64,000 bases of DNA from Gottfriedia solisilvae (GTDB lineage: Bacteria; Bacillota; Bacilli; Bacillales; Bacillaceae_G), in contig NZ_NETJ01000002.1 of NCBI RefSeq assembly GCF_002128405.1, positions 496,001-560,000 of the forward strand, written 5' to 3'. The translations under genes were made by a program, and so were the position numbers. Below, in pieces: positions 1 to 7,644 of the stretch. The notes below the pieces were generated by a model, which ran no database searches, was not told where the DNA came from, and was given only the letters and a program-made list of their open reading frames with translations. Each line of letters starts with the position of its first letter. The stretch's first letter is position 1.

Positions 1-19
1 CGTTTTAAAATAAATTCTT

Positions 20-104
20 ATTGAACTAACTGGCGAGTTAGTTGAACAAAACTATCGAGCTGAGAGATCAGCTCCTATTTCACTATTTGGCAGTGTAGTT
101 GAAC
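20..104 (+). repeat. attC-like cassette junction (composite)
   Basis: R1 core 24-43 with spacer TGGCGA; hairpin 57-74 (GAGCTGA/TCAGCTC arms); R2 81-104 ending in the GTTGAAC box. It closes a cassette lying upstream of the window and opens the next one. Confidence 0.85.
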
Positions 105-110
105 AAGGAG

Positions 111-119
111 TGATATAAT
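111..119 (+). promoter_or_regulatory. Extended -10 promoter of cassette gene at 200
   Basis: TGATATAAT (TGn plus TATAAT) starts 6 bases after the R2 box GTTGAAC. The same spacing recurs behind several other R2 copies. No convincing -35 hexamer is visible. Confidence 0.6.
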
Positions 120-199
120 ATCAAGTAAAAAAGAAATTATAGTTTTTGTGTTATTAGCCAAATAAGTAAATAAGATGTTAATAAAATAGGGGTGTTTAT

Positions 200-649
200 A
201 TGGATTATGACGAACTGATGACTTTTCAAGGTGATATCTATTTGAATTCTATATTTGAGCCTCAAGATAACGCATTAATACTTGATATTGATCGATGTAA
301 AGTCAATGAAACGATGGAAAGTGCTATTAAAAATTATCAAACCATTGATACAGACGAAACTCTCCCAATTCTTCGAATTGAGTTTGATTGGTATATTGCA
401 TACTCTGTTAGAAACGAAGGTTTTACTGTAATGGATGAATATGAAGTTTTTGAGGGAAATACCTTTTGTATTTATTCCAAGTCAAGATATTTAGATTTTG
501 TAGAAGTAAGCACCATTGCTTCAGATAGCTATCCAGGACCATTCAAGCACTATGGCATTGTGGCACTAAACCACATTATTGATGTAATATCTCAGGAGCC
601 TCCAACCATTACATTGGTCAACCGAACCTCTTCCAACACAGACATATAA
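200..649 (+). CDS. Cassette protein of unknown function, probably frameshifted near its 3' end
   Basis: An ATG follows AGGGGTG at 188-194. The 149-aa acidic protein has no signal peptide or membrane segment, and I do not recognise the family. The frame ends at 649, but a second open frame runs on from about 617 to a TAA at 741-743 (reading TEPLPTQTYNTLPGLKDYPL and onward) and stops just before the next junction. That continuation looks like the true C-terminus after a 1-nt indel around 610-620. If so, the original protein was about 180 aa and the current copy is truncated. Confidence 0.7.
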   Translation: MDYDELMTFQGDIYLNSIFEPQDNALILDIDRCKVNETMESAIKNYQTIDTDETLPILRIEFDWYIAYSVRNEGFTVMDEYEVFEGNTFCIYSKSRYLDFVEVSTIASDSYPGPFKHYGIVALNHIIDVISQEPPTITLVNRTSSNTDI

Positions 650-750
650 TACATTGCCTGGACTTAAAGACTATCCATTAGAATGTTTCCATACAAATCG
701 GTATAAAATCGATGAAATGGCTGGTTCGTCAGAATTTTTTTAAGTATCTT

Positions 751-842
751 ATTCAACTAACTGGCGCGTTAGTTAAACAATAAATAGAGGATGATCATAA
801 TTCGATCACTCTCTATTTTGTTATATGGCAGATTAGTTCAAT
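751..842 (+). repeat. attC-like cassette junction (composite)
   Basis: R1 core 755-774 (consensus) with left box ATTCAAC; long hairpin about 785-817 (AGAGGATGATC-type arms, nearly the same as at 13538-13568) and a T-run; R2 ends in GTTCAAT at 836-842. Confidence 0.85.
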
Positions 843-955
843 AGTAATCTATCCTCAAATATAGATAGATGATAAGCTAATGAATAGATTAATTATGCTC
901 TTTTCATTGTGATTGATAGAAAGCATAAATTTTAATAAGGGGCGTTCCTACGAAA

Positions 956-1111
956 ATGGAAACAGTATATTTTGTAATGTTATTACTATCGTTCTTAATA
1001 AGTTTTATTTCAATTTTTCATTCTAAAAAACATGGATTAAAAAAGAATTTTACAGTTGGAATTATTATTTCAGTTATAACTGGCTTATGTTTGATTGTGT
1101 ATTTAGTTTAA
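956..1111 (+). CDS. Small membrane protein (51 aa)
   Basis: An ATG follows a purine-rich TAAGGGGCG at about 936-944. The protein is METVYFVMLLLSFLISFI..., with two hydrophobic segments (about residues 3-19 and 34-50) separated by a basic loop (HSKKHGLKK). This is a simple two-helix membrane protein of unknown function. It is the only credible gene between the junctions at 751-842 and 1216-1243. Confidence 0.6.
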   Translation: METVYFVMLLLSFLISFISIFHSKKHGLKKNFTVGIIISVITGLCLIVYLV

Positions 1112-1199
1112 ATTCCACCATACGTGTATCAAATCTAAAACAACTTATTTTGGATACAATAATTAATTCTTTGCAAAATATAGAAACGGAAAAGTTATA
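1112..1199 (+). pseudogene. Possible C-terminal gene fragment
   Basis: In one frame this stretch reads NSTIRVSNLKQLILDTII... and ends in ETEKL and a TAA at about 1197-1199, shortly before the next junction. There is no start codon or RBS of its own, and it abuts the 51-aa gene. It may be the remnant of an older cassette gene, but the assignment is weak. Confidence 0.25.
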
Positions 1200-1215
1200 A
1201 ATTTAAACTGTTCTT

Positions 1216-1243
1216 TTTCAACTAACTGGCGTGTTAGTTCAAT
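1216..1243 (+). repeat. attC-like cassette junction (short, R1 only)
   Basis: Core 1220-1239 with spacer TGGCGT; right box GTTCAAT. No hairpin/T-run and no R2: the next gene's RBS lies about 40 bp downstream. Confidence 0.85.
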
Positions 1244-1292
1244 AGTAGAATTAATGAATTCAGGAATAAAGAAGTGTATTCAGGAGTATGTT

Positions 1293-1493
1293 ATGAAAAT
1301 TTTAGCACTGGTCATTAGTTTAATATGTATAATAATTCCACTTAGATTATTATATAAAGAACTAAAAGAAACGAAAAAGATAAATGATAGAATGGGAATG
1401 ATCTTTGGATTCTTTTTTGAACCGTTAGAACCCTGGTCGATGCTTTTTTATGTAGGTTTTCTTGGGTTTCTGTATAGCGTGATATTTCTATAA
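1293..1493 (+). CDS. Small membrane protein (66 aa)
   Basis: The start at 1293 is chosen because AGGAG at 1282-1286 is correctly spaced from it; an in-frame ATG at 1254 has no RBS. The protein begins MKILALVISLICIIIPLRLL, with a first hydrophobic helix, a charged segment (KELKETKKINDR) and a second hydrophobic C-terminal helix (about residues 48-65). It is an unrecognised two-pass membrane protein and the only gene of its cassette. Confidence 0.65.
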   Translation: MKILALVISLICIIIPLRLLYKELKETKKINDRMGMIFGFFFEPLEPWSMLFYVGFLGFLYSVIFL

Positions 1494-1517
1494 AACTTAA
1501 TTTCACTTTAATTTCTT

Positions 1518-1545
1518 ATGCAACTAACTGGCGCGTTAGTTCAAT
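1518..1545 (+). repeat. attC-like cassette junction (short)
   Basis: Consensus core 1522-1541; left box ATGCAAC, right box GTTCAAT. The RBS of the next gene (AGGAG at 1557-1561) follows directly. Confidence 0.85.
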
Positions 1546-1572
1546 AGAAGATTTTCAGGAGTTGCAATTAAA

Positions 1573-1932
1573 ATGGAATATAAAAATTTAGCTTATATAT
1601 TTGTTAATCAATTTAAAGAATACAATATAGTTTTACAAGAACACATTGAATTTAATGGTGAGATATTAAATCATGTATTTTTTGGTGAATGTAATGAACA
1701 CTTTATTAAACTCATAAATGAGGATCAGGATAATTTTCTATTACAAGAATTATTTGATTTCTTTGAATTAATGGCAATAGATGGCGATATCGATATAAAA
1801 GATTTACTAAGTGTAACTATACTTGCTCGTTTAGGTGATTCAAAGAAAATACTAAATATTGCATATAAGTATATGAGATTTCATACAAAGCAAGCTTCAA
1901 ATGAGTATGAAAAAGCTTTGGGTAGATATTAA
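1573..1932 (+). CDS. Acidic cassette protein (119 aa), DUF7674-like from memory
   Basis: An ATG follows AGGAG at 1557-1561. The protein is soluble, acidic and probably helical. The block HVFFGECNEHFIKL followed by a FFELMAIDGDIDIKDLLSVT segment resembles my memory of the DUF7674 family (FFGD... then DFLE..GD..V.DLI.V). No catalytic residues are evident. It is a single-gene cassette between junctions at 1518-1545 and 1939-2020. Confidence 0.6.
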   Translation: MEYKNLAYIFVNQFKEYNIVLQEHIEFNGEILNHVFFGECNEHFIKLINEDQDNFLLQELFDFFELMAIDGDIDIKDLLSVTILARLGDSKKILNIAYKYMRFHTKQASNEYEKALGRY

Positions 1933-1938
1933 AACCTT

Positions 1939-2020
1939 ATTCAACTAACTGGCGCGTTAGTTGAATTAAAAGCAGCCAATGGCTGCTTTTTTATTTATGT
2001 ATTAGGCAGGTCAATTGAAT
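1939..2020 (+). repeat. attC-like cassette junction (composite)
   Basis: R1 core 1943-1962, left box ATTCAAC; hairpin AGCAGCC/GGCTGCT 1971-1987 with T-run; R2 2001-2020 ending ATTGAAT. Confidence 0.85.
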
Positions 2021-2026
2021 TAGAAA

Positions 2027-2035
2027 TGTTATAAT
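2027..2035 (+). promoter_or_regulatory. Extended -10 promoter
   Basis: TGTTATAAT lies just after R2 and upstream of the membrane gene at 2123; same position relative to R2 as at 111-119. Confidence 0.55.
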
Positions 2036-2122
2036 ATTATTAAAAAAATCAACCAATAAGGAATATTTGAAAACAAACTACGGAATACGAGATAAGTTAC
2101 GTATATTAAGAAAGGGATATTA

Positions 2123-2317
2123 ATGAAGAAAGATATTTTAGGAGCTTTTTTTTGCTTAGTAAATCTTATTTTCTCCATTTGGAGATTAACAAATCTAATT
2201 TCGCGAGGTAACTTTTTTGACAATCTTTTTTCATATGTAATTTTTATCACCTTGCTATTATTAAGTATAATTTTTCTTATTCTTTTTATAAAAACAATAG
2301 CACCTTTTAAGGATTAA
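2123..2317 (+). CDS. Small membrane protein (64 aa)
   Basis: An ATG follows AAAGGGA at about 2111-2117. The protein, MKKDILGAFFCLVNLIFSIW..., has two hydrophobic helices (about residues 6-24 and 35-58) and little else, so it is an integral membrane protein of unknown function. An overlapping antisense frame exists, but this one has the RBS and sits correctly between a promoter and a junction. Confidence 0.6.
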   Translation: MKKDILGAFFCLVNLIFSIWRLTNLISRGNFFDNLFSYVIFITLLLLSIIFLILFIKTIAPFKD

Positions 2318-2327
2318 TAAATTCCTT

Positions 2328-2421
2328 ATATAACTAACTGGGGCGTTAGTTGAACAACCCTTGGAAACCAGTGATAGGTTGCTTTATGATTTATTAATGT
2401 AATTTTATAAGTAATTCGAAC
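2328..2421 (+). repeat. attC-like cassette junction (composite, degenerate right half)
   Basis: R1 core 2332-2351 with spacer TGGGGC, right box GTTGAAC; a weak CAACC/GGTTG hairpin around 2354-2381; a diverged R2 (GTAATTCGAAC) at 2411-2421. Confidence 0.7.
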
Positions 2422-2489
2422 AAAGGTATCCTTAATTATTGCAGAGAATATAATGAGATATATGGATCAATGAATATGGAGGGCTAACT

Positions 2490-2726
2490 ATGTGGGTAGG
2501 GGCTACTTTGATATTTTTATTTATAGGTCTCATTTCGATAACTCAAATAATTCTAAATAGAAAATGGGAATTAATATATACAGCATACGGTTACGAAGAC
2601 TACTTTAAGTTCATCTCTAAACTAAAAAGTGAAGGTGTAAAATATAAGGTAGAATTACCAGTAAATGCTCGCAGTGATCGTTTTAATGATAATACGCAAT
2701 ATGATATTTATGTTAAAAAGATATAA
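2490..2726 (+). CDS. Membrane-anchored small protein (78 aa), DUF2007-like tail
   Basis: An ATG follows GGAGGG at 2479-2484. One N-terminal helix (residues 3-22) is followed by a cytoplasmic or external domain WELIYTAYGYEDYFKFISKL then SEGVKYKVELP. The pattern of an YTA.. strand, a helix and an EG.(K/P)..V strand resembles short DUF2007-type (putative signal-transducing) domains. The function is unknown and the family match is tentative. Confidence 0.6.
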   Translation: MWVGATLIFLFIGLISITQIILNRKWELIYTAYGYEDYFKFISKLKSEGVKYKVELPVNARSDRFNDNTQYDIYVKKI

Positions 2727-2744
2727 TAACAAAAACCACCACTA

Positions 2745-2772
2745 ATGAAACTAACTGGCGCTTTAGTTGAAT
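2745..2772 (+). repeat. attC-like cassette junction (short)
   Basis: Core 2749-2768 with right arm TTTAGTT; right box GTTGAAT. No hairpin or R2. Confidence 0.8.
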
Positions 2773-2826
2773 AGGAATAGTAATCGAAAGACATCTACAT
2801 AAAATAGATAACCAAGGAGACAAAAT

Positions 2827-3168
2827 TTGAAGAACAAACTAAAACTTCAACCATTAAGAATACCGTCTGGTTGGGAAGTAACATATAATACATTTTTAGA
2901 AATAGACCCTTCAAATATAAAACAAGATGAAGAGTGGTTCATGATTTTTACTGAAAGTTTATTCCAAGCAATTTATAAGAGTAGAAATATACTAATTGAT
3001 TTAGGGTGGTACCCAGAAGGTGATCCTAATGGTAATTTTGGAATAGAATTAATCAAGAATTATGAATGGGAAAAGCCTCTAGAATCAATTAATTCGAAAG
3101 ATAAGGATGAAATTATAGAAAAGCTTGAATTATTAATGTTAATGGTTGAAGAAGGAGACATCCGCTAG
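2827..3168 (+). CDS. Cassette protein of unknown function (113 aa)
   Basis: A TTG start is 7 nt from AAGGAG at 2814-2819; no better start exists. The protein has an IPSGWEVTYNTFLEIDP segment near the N-terminus, a central helix (ESLFQAIYKSRNILIDLGWYP) and an acidic helical tail (DEIIEKLELLMLMVEEGDIR). No signal peptide or membrane segment. I have a vague memory of IPSGW proteins in other Bacillus genomes but cannot name the family or infer a function. Confidence 0.6.
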   Translation: MKNKLKLQPLRIPSGWEVTYNTFLEIDPSNIKQDEEWFMIFTESLFQAIYKSRNILIDLGWYPEGDPNGNFGIELIKNYEWEKPLESINSKDKDEIIEKLELLMLMVEEGDIR

Positions 3169-3195
3169 TAATTGTTTGATTTGAAGAAATTAGTT

Positions 3196-3281
3196 ATGCA
3201 ACTAACTGGCGCGTTAGTTGAAGATATCGAGTTACTTATGGTAACTCGTTTTTAATTAAGTAAATAACAGTTTAATTGCAC
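3196..3281 (+). repeat. attC-like cassette junction (composite)
   Basis: R1 core 3200-3219; hairpin CGAGTTAC/GTAACTCG 3228-3248 plus T-run; diverged R2 (TAACAGTTTAATTGCAC) 3265-3281. Confidence 0.8.
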
Positions 3282-3333
3282 GAAGGTTGTTTAAAATAGG
3301 TATAATAATTTTATTCTATTAGTGAGGTACACC

Positions 3334-3576
3334 ATGAAATAATATGAAAAAATGTTATTAGCGATTAATGAAGAGGCTCTTAACTGTTTCGCTAATAAAG
3401 GAGAATGGTTATATATATCAAGTAAAAAGGATACAAAAAAAGGCCTATTTAGATTACCAAGTAGCTTTCATTACTTTATCTCTTTAAACGAAGAGCCTTC
3501 TAAGATTGGAGTAGTAAAGAAAAATGATGGTCATAATGAAGAAATATCCTACGATTACGGCTTTTTGAAATTATAA
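3334..3576 (+). pseudogene. Cassette gene with a nonsense codon at position 3
   Basis: GTGAGGT at 3322-3328 is correctly placed for ATG 3334, but the frame reads ATG AAA TAA before continuing open (YEK MLLAINEE...) to 3576. CAA to TAA would be the simplest origin. Translation could restart at ATG 3352, giving 74 aa, but that ATG has no RBS. The rest is a small acidic protein (GEWLYISSKKD, then FHYFISLNEE) of unknown family. No junction follows it, because the next gene is on the other strand. Confidence 0.55.
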
Positions 3577-3641
3577 ATACATATTCTTAAAGTATGATCT
3601 TGCTTAAAAGTCTTCCTTTAGGTGAATTTCTTGACTTTAAA

Positions 3642-4208
3642 TTACTTTTTCCATTTCAATCTTTCAAAAGCATAGCTTAAACTAACACTTATTACTTCAT
3701 CATTAATGTATGTAAATGCAAGGTCAATATTATCTTGACGATCTACATATCCAATTACATTAATAGATTGCTCTTTGTCTTCATATTTATAGTAATTCTC
3801 TCCATATGTTGAAATTACATCTTCAATAGTTGATCCATTTTTAATTCCCTTAACTGTTGAAAAATTATCGTTTTTATCAAGTGTACCAATTTGTAAAATT
3901 TCACTATTAGCTCTATCAACGCTCATAATAATATGTTCATTCCAATATTGGTCGTAATTCCTTGTTGAGGTATATTGTTTATTGTCAGGGAGAGCAGAGA
4001 ATGGACCATAATTTTCGATAAAACTTTCATCATTTATAGACATACCTAATTCAATACCTTGAATGTTTTCATTAGATAAATCTGTTGATTTAACTTCTTT
4101 CATTACTTCTTCTCGACTTTCTGAAGAACATCCCGATAATAATAAATTTACCATTAAAACACATAAAACGATTCGATTTACTTTTCGCAAATTCTCCACT
4201 CCATTCAT
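3642..4208 (-). CDS. Lipoprotein of unknown function
   Basis: The N-terminus contains RKVNRIVLCVLMVNLLLSGC, a standard lipoprotein signal with lipobox LLSGC. The preferred start may be the TTG at 4190 (182 aa), preceded by GGAGTGGAG; the upstream ATG at 4208 would add six residues. The mature part has an ELGMSINDESFIENYG and later IKNGSTIEDVISTYG pattern, typical of small exported domains that track substrate with repeated helix-turn units. It is one of the few minus-strand genes and has no attC-like site of its own. Confidence 0.65.
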   Translation of the reverse strand: MNGVENLRKVNRIVLCVLMVNLLLSGCSSESREEVMKEVKSTDLSNENIQGIELGMSINDESFIENYGPFSALPDNKQYTSTRNYDQYWNEHIIMSVDRANSEILQIGTLDKNDNFSTVKGIKNGSTIEDVISTYGENYYKYEDKEQSINVIGYVDRQDNIDLAFTYINDEVISVSLSYAFERLKWKK

Positions 4209-4670
4209 AACTACAAACTTCCATTTTTATCCATTATAGAACAATTTGAACTTTTTAGGTGTAAGTAGGTTCAGAAACGAATAAATTGGACGATCCAAAA
4301 TTAATATAAATCTGCATTATTTCTTCATTAGTTCTGTACTTTTTACATTAATATGTTTCAAGAAGGTTTAAGAAAGGTGCCTATTGATATAGTCTTTACG
4401 ATTGTTAAAAGACCTAGGAATAAACAAGTTAGTTATAGTGTAAACCTCATGTTTTCCATAATTTTCTAGTTATTAAGCATGAAGATGGGATTGTATTTTT
4501 ATGTAGGAAAATTAGGAAATCCGGTGTATATAAAAATAACAGAATATTCTATATTATTTTTATTACACATATTTAACAGTCTCGAAATTTTCTTTCAGAC
4601 AGTTATAATGTGATACCAAGATACTTGTACACAATTGGTTATTTAAATTATTTGATAGGGAGGAATTACA
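4209..4670. other. Intergenic region without a gene (about 460 bp)
   Basis: AT-rich spacer between divergent genes. A TATAAT at 4604-4609 is a plausible -10 for the LVIVD gene. No repeat junction, hairpin/T-run or ORF with an RBS was found. Confidence 0.5.
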
Positions 4671-6053
4671 CTGAAAAGAAGAATTTTTGTGACAACTGCT
4701 TTGGCAGGAGCATTAGTATTTTCAGGAGGAGGAGCTTCCGTTTTAGCCCATGATGAAATTGGGGGAGGAGTTGAAAAAGGCGATAACCTTGCTGGTGTGG
4801 AATTGGCTGTCCCATTGCTTGAAGGTAGTAAGAATACTGGTAATCTCAGGGAAGTTGCTGCTGTTCCATTGAAAGAAATCCGAGAAGGTGTAAAAAACTC
4901 AACAGGAGATGTATATGCCCATAAAGGCTTTGCCTATTTAGGAACGCACCGAGCTAATGGCGGAGGAGGAGGCGTCAGAGTTTTTGATATGAAGGATCCT
5001 TCTAACCCTGTTGAAGTTTCAGCCTTCGCTGATATTCAAGGTACTTGGCAAGAAAAAGTAATTGTCAAAACGGTAAACACGAAACACTTTAAAGGAGATT
5101 TGGCAGCTGTAAGTGTCCAAAAGATGGATCAAAAAGATCCAAATTCACAAGGCGGTTTTGTGCTATACGATGTAACAAATCCACGTGAACCTAAAAAGCT
5201 CGGTTTTTGGGAATCCTCTTCATCTGGAGCAAGGGGTACCCATGAGCTGTATTTAACCGTTCAAGGAGATAATGTTTATGTTCTGACAGCTGATTGCTAT
5301 GCTAACTATTACTCACATGGTAAAAAAATGGATGTTTCCATTGTTGATGTATCCAACCCTACTAATCCGGATACCATTTATGAGTTTAATCCCCGTGACT
5401 ACATACCTGAAGTCAGTGATGAAAATTATGATGGTTACAATTGGACAGATGAGGAAGGAGTACAACGTGTCGCATTTGCTCATAGTGTAAAAACAGATGA
5501 AACAGGAAAAACAGCTTTCCTTTCTTATTGGGATTTAGGAACCATCATGCTAGATATAAGTGATGCAAAAAATCCAGTATATCTCGGAAGAACAGACTTT
5601 GCTACTGATGTCCAAGGAGCAGCACATTCCATGGATCTTGCAAAAGGTGGAACTGTCCTTGTTGAGACGAGGGAAATATTCGGCCCAACAAGAGATGGAT
5701 TCGAATCTGCTTATGGATATACAATGATTTATGATATTAAAGATAAAACCAATCCAAAGTTATTAAGCACATTTAGGACGGAATTTACCGAAACGATTCC
5801 TAATGGGGCCACTGTCCACGATCCAAAGGTGCATGGAAATACATTGTATCTTTCACATTATTCTGGTGGAGTTAGAACAGTCGATATCACCGACCCTTCT
5901 TCACCACAACAAACTGGAGTGTATATCCCAAGCAGAGCTAATATTTGGGGAGTTTTTGTAGACCGGAACTATATTTTGGCATCCGACATTGGATCTGGAT
6001 TAAAGGTTTTGCAAAAAAACGGAGGGCACCCATCACCAGCATTAGAGTATTAA
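4671..6053 (+). CDS. Exported LVIVD-repeat beta-propeller protein
   Basis: The start is placed at CTG 4671, because GGGAGG at 4658-4663 is 7 nt upstream. It gives a signal peptide KRRIFVTTALAGALVFSGGG ending near SVLA, which the next in-frame start (GTG 4689) would truncate. The 460-aa protein carries at least six LVIVD-type blades: VRVFDMKDPSNPVE, FVLYDVTNPREPKK, VSIVDVSNPTNPD, IMLDISDAKNPVYL, MIYDIKDKTNPKLL and VRTVDITDPSSPQQ. These repeats form extracellular beta-propellers whose ligands are largely unknown. It is followed by a half junction with a terminator hairpin, so it may once have been a cassette gene. Confidence 0.9.
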   Translation: MKRRIFVTTALAGALVFSGGGASVLAHDEIGGGVEKGDNLAGVELAVPLLEGSKNTGNLREVAAVPLKEIREGVKNSTGDVYAHKGFAYLGTHRANGGGGGVRVFDMKDPSNPVEVSAFADIQGTWQEKVIVKTVNTKHFKGDLAAVSVQKMDQKDPNSQGGFVLYDVTNPREPKKLGFWESSSSGARGTHELYLTVQGDNVYVLTADCYANYYSHGKKMDVSIVDVSNPTNPDTIYEFNPRDYIPEVSDENYDGYNWTDEEGVQRVAFAHSVKTDETGKTAFLSYWDLGTIMLDISDAKNPVYLGRTDFATDVQGAAHSMDLAKGGTVLVETREIFGPTRDGFESAYGYTMIYDIKDKTNPKLLSTFRTEFTETIPNGATVHDPKVHGNTLYLSHYSGGVRTVDITDPSSPQQTGVYIPSRANIWGVFVDRNYILASDIGSGLKVLQKNGGHPSPALEY

Positions 6054-6056
6054 GAG

Positions 6057-6100
6057 TGCATTAGTTTAAGATCAAGAAGGCTGCTTCGGCAGTCTTTTTT
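6057..6100 (+). repeat. Half attC-like site plus terminator hairpin
   Basis: Only the right half (GCATTAGTTTAAG, 6058-6070) of R1 remains, directly after the LVIVD stop codon. A hairpin GGCTGC-TTCG-GCAGTC 6078-6093 with seven T's follows, of the same family as at 46035-46052. Confidence 0.6.
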
Positions 6101-6220
6101 CTATTCATTTAATCTGTTTGTTTGCAATTGCCATCTTACTTTTCTGCATATACTATCAGCTAAATAAGATTTGTATTGAAATTCACCAACTAGTTATTAA
6201 ATAAGGCTTTAATAAGTTAT

Positions 6221-6256
6221 AGGAAACATGCTTTAGTTAAAGATCCTAAATACATT
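6221..6256 (+). repeat. Degenerate junction relic
   Basis: AACATGCTTTAGTTAAAG resembles the variant cores at 12362-12381 and 30959-30978 with its left arm lost; a small CCTAAA/TTTAGG hairpin follows. The region 6101-6280 holds no gene. Confidence 0.4.
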
Positions 6257-6280
6257 TAGGTATAAAATTATTAATTCCAT

Positions 6281-6308
6281 ATTCAACTAACTGGCGCGTT
6301 AGTTGAGT
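6281..6308 (+). repeat. attC-like cassette junction (short)
   Basis: Consensus core 6285-6304, left box ATTCAAC. No gene lies between this and the relic at 6221-6256. Confidence 0.85.
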
Positions 6309-6329
6309 AAAATGAACGGGGGGGAAACG

Positions 6330-6602
6330 ATGAGGAAGGCTAGTGAATTTGAAATTTTTTATTCAATTACTTTATTATTGCTAGGATTTTTTCTAATGTT
6401 TACAGAATACAAAGAGTGGTCCTCACCAATGGTTTTTAGTGTACTAGCGATTCAGCAATCCAAAAATTATGTACATTTTAGGGGTAGTAATGTTGAAGAG
6501 TTGAAAAAGAAAGCTAAAACAAGTCTTTACAGTTCTATAATTGTTAGTTGTTCTACTGCACTAATGATAGTTGGAAACCTTTATAGCTTAACAATTCGTT
6601 AG
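6330..6602 (+). CDS. Membrane protein (90 aa)
   Basis: The start at ATG 6330 follows a strong GGGGGGG at 6318-6324; earlier in-frame starts fall inside the repeat. Two helices (about residues 8-24 and 64-86) flank a loop containing HFRGSNVEELKKKAKTSLY. Unrecognised; it is the single gene between junctions 6281-6308 and 6610-6695. Confidence 0.65.
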   Translation: MRKASEFEIFYSITLLLLGFFLMFTEYKEWSSPMVFSVLAIQQSKNYVHFRGSNVEELKKKAKTSLYSSIIVSCSTALMIVGNLYSLTIR

Positions 6603-6609
6603 TTAGTTT

Positions 6610-6695
6610 GTTCAACTAACTGGCGCTTTAGTTGAACAATATTGGGCTACTTCGGTAGTTCATTTTTATTGTGCTAACTGGCAGTTTAGTTGCAG
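6610..6695 (+). repeat. attC-like cassette junction (composite)
   Basis: R1 core 6614-6633 (left box GTTCAAC, right GTTGAAC); hairpin GGGCTAC-TTCG-GTAGTTC 6644-6661; R2 CTAACTGGCAGTTTAGTTGC 6674-6693. Confidence 0.85.
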
Positions 6696-6768
6696 AAGGG
6701 ATTTTTATTTGAATATAGAAATAGTAACAGAATAACGGAAATGGCTCATTGATAATGGGGAGGCTGCG

Positions 6769-7479
6769 GTGGGAATTTTTATATGCATTTATTCAAATAA
6801 ACATATTGGTGCTGAAAAATACGCTAAAAGATTTTTCGATTTAATGAACGAAAGAGGGTTTGAAATAGAAAAAATAGGGTTATTCGAACCAGTAAAAAAA
6901 CCATTTACAATTAATGATGCGATTAGTATGTGGACAAAAGAAGAACCTGGCATTTATGATGTTGAAACCGACAAAATGATTGGAAAAGCAGGCGGTGTTC
7001 TTGGAAAGAGTAAAGGATTTTGGTTTGATACTCATTGGTGGTTGCACCCGACTGAGTTAAGGCTGAACCATATAACTATATACTTGAACAAAAAAATATT
7101 TAGTCAAAGAAAGAACGATATATTGCCATTGTTTGAAGAATTAGTAAACTGTTTTGAAGCTACCTATGGCTATGTCACTGAACAAGAGGCTGAGGATAGG
7201 CAACATATAACAGGAACATTGAAAGAAAGAATACCAGGTATCTTTTGGGTTAACTACTTTTCTACAGTTTTTGTAGACTACTTAAATAGCGGTAATTCAT
7301 TTTATGATTTTCCTTGGAAAAAAATAAAGGAATGTAGTAATATGGGAATTTTAACTCAATTAACAGAAAATCCCTTTGATCCAACAATAGCTGATTTGGA
7401 AAAAAAGGCACACGAATTATTTGGTGTAAGCAAATTTAATGGGACTGCAAGAGATTATCCCAAGATACTGATGCCGTGA
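6769..7479 (+). CDS. Putative immunity-type cassette protein (236 aa)
   Basis: A GTG start follows GGGGAGG at 6757-6763. The protein is soluble. The segment CFEATYGYVTEQEAEDRQHI followed by IPGIFWVNYFSTVFVDYL recalls Imm52-like immunity proteins (helix with YG.V, then a G.FW.NYF...VD motif), as I remember them. No catalytic motif is evident. If the match holds, it would protect against a polymorphic toxin that is not encoded here. Confidence 0.65.
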   Translation: MGIFICIYSNKHIGAEKYAKRFFDLMNERGFEIEKIGLFEPVKKPFTINDAISMWTKEEPGIYDVETDKMIGKAGGVLGKSKGFWFDTHWWLHPTELRLNHITIYLNKKIFSQRKNDILPLFEELVNCFEATYGYVTEQEAEDRQHITGTLKERIPGIFWVNYFSTVFVDYLNSGNSFYDFPWKKIKECSNMGILTQLTENPFDPTIADLEKKAHELFGVSKFNGTARDYPKILMP

Positions 7480-7484
7480 TTCTT

Positions 7485-7567
7485 ATTCAACTAACGGATG
7501 CGTTAGTTTAACAAAAAGCTGCTTAATTGTAGCTTTTTTTGTTGAAGAAGTGGCAGTAAAGTTCAAT
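7485..7567 (+). repeat. attC-like cassette junction (composite)
   Basis: R1 core 7489-7508 with variant spacer GGATGC; hairpin AAAGCTGC/GTAGCTTT 7515-7536 with T-run; R2 TGGCAGTAAAGTTCAAT 7551-7567. Confidence 0.85.
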
Positions 7568-7644
7568 TGGAAATTAAAGAAACCGATAAATAATGTAAAG
7601 AATATAGCCTATATAGTTTTTTTGGATCCATAAGGGGGCTAGGT

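Noticed and set aside
2029-2250. 73-codon minus-strand ORF opposite the gene at 2123
   Set aside because: The plus-strand frame has promoter, RBS and cassette context; the minus frame has none of these.
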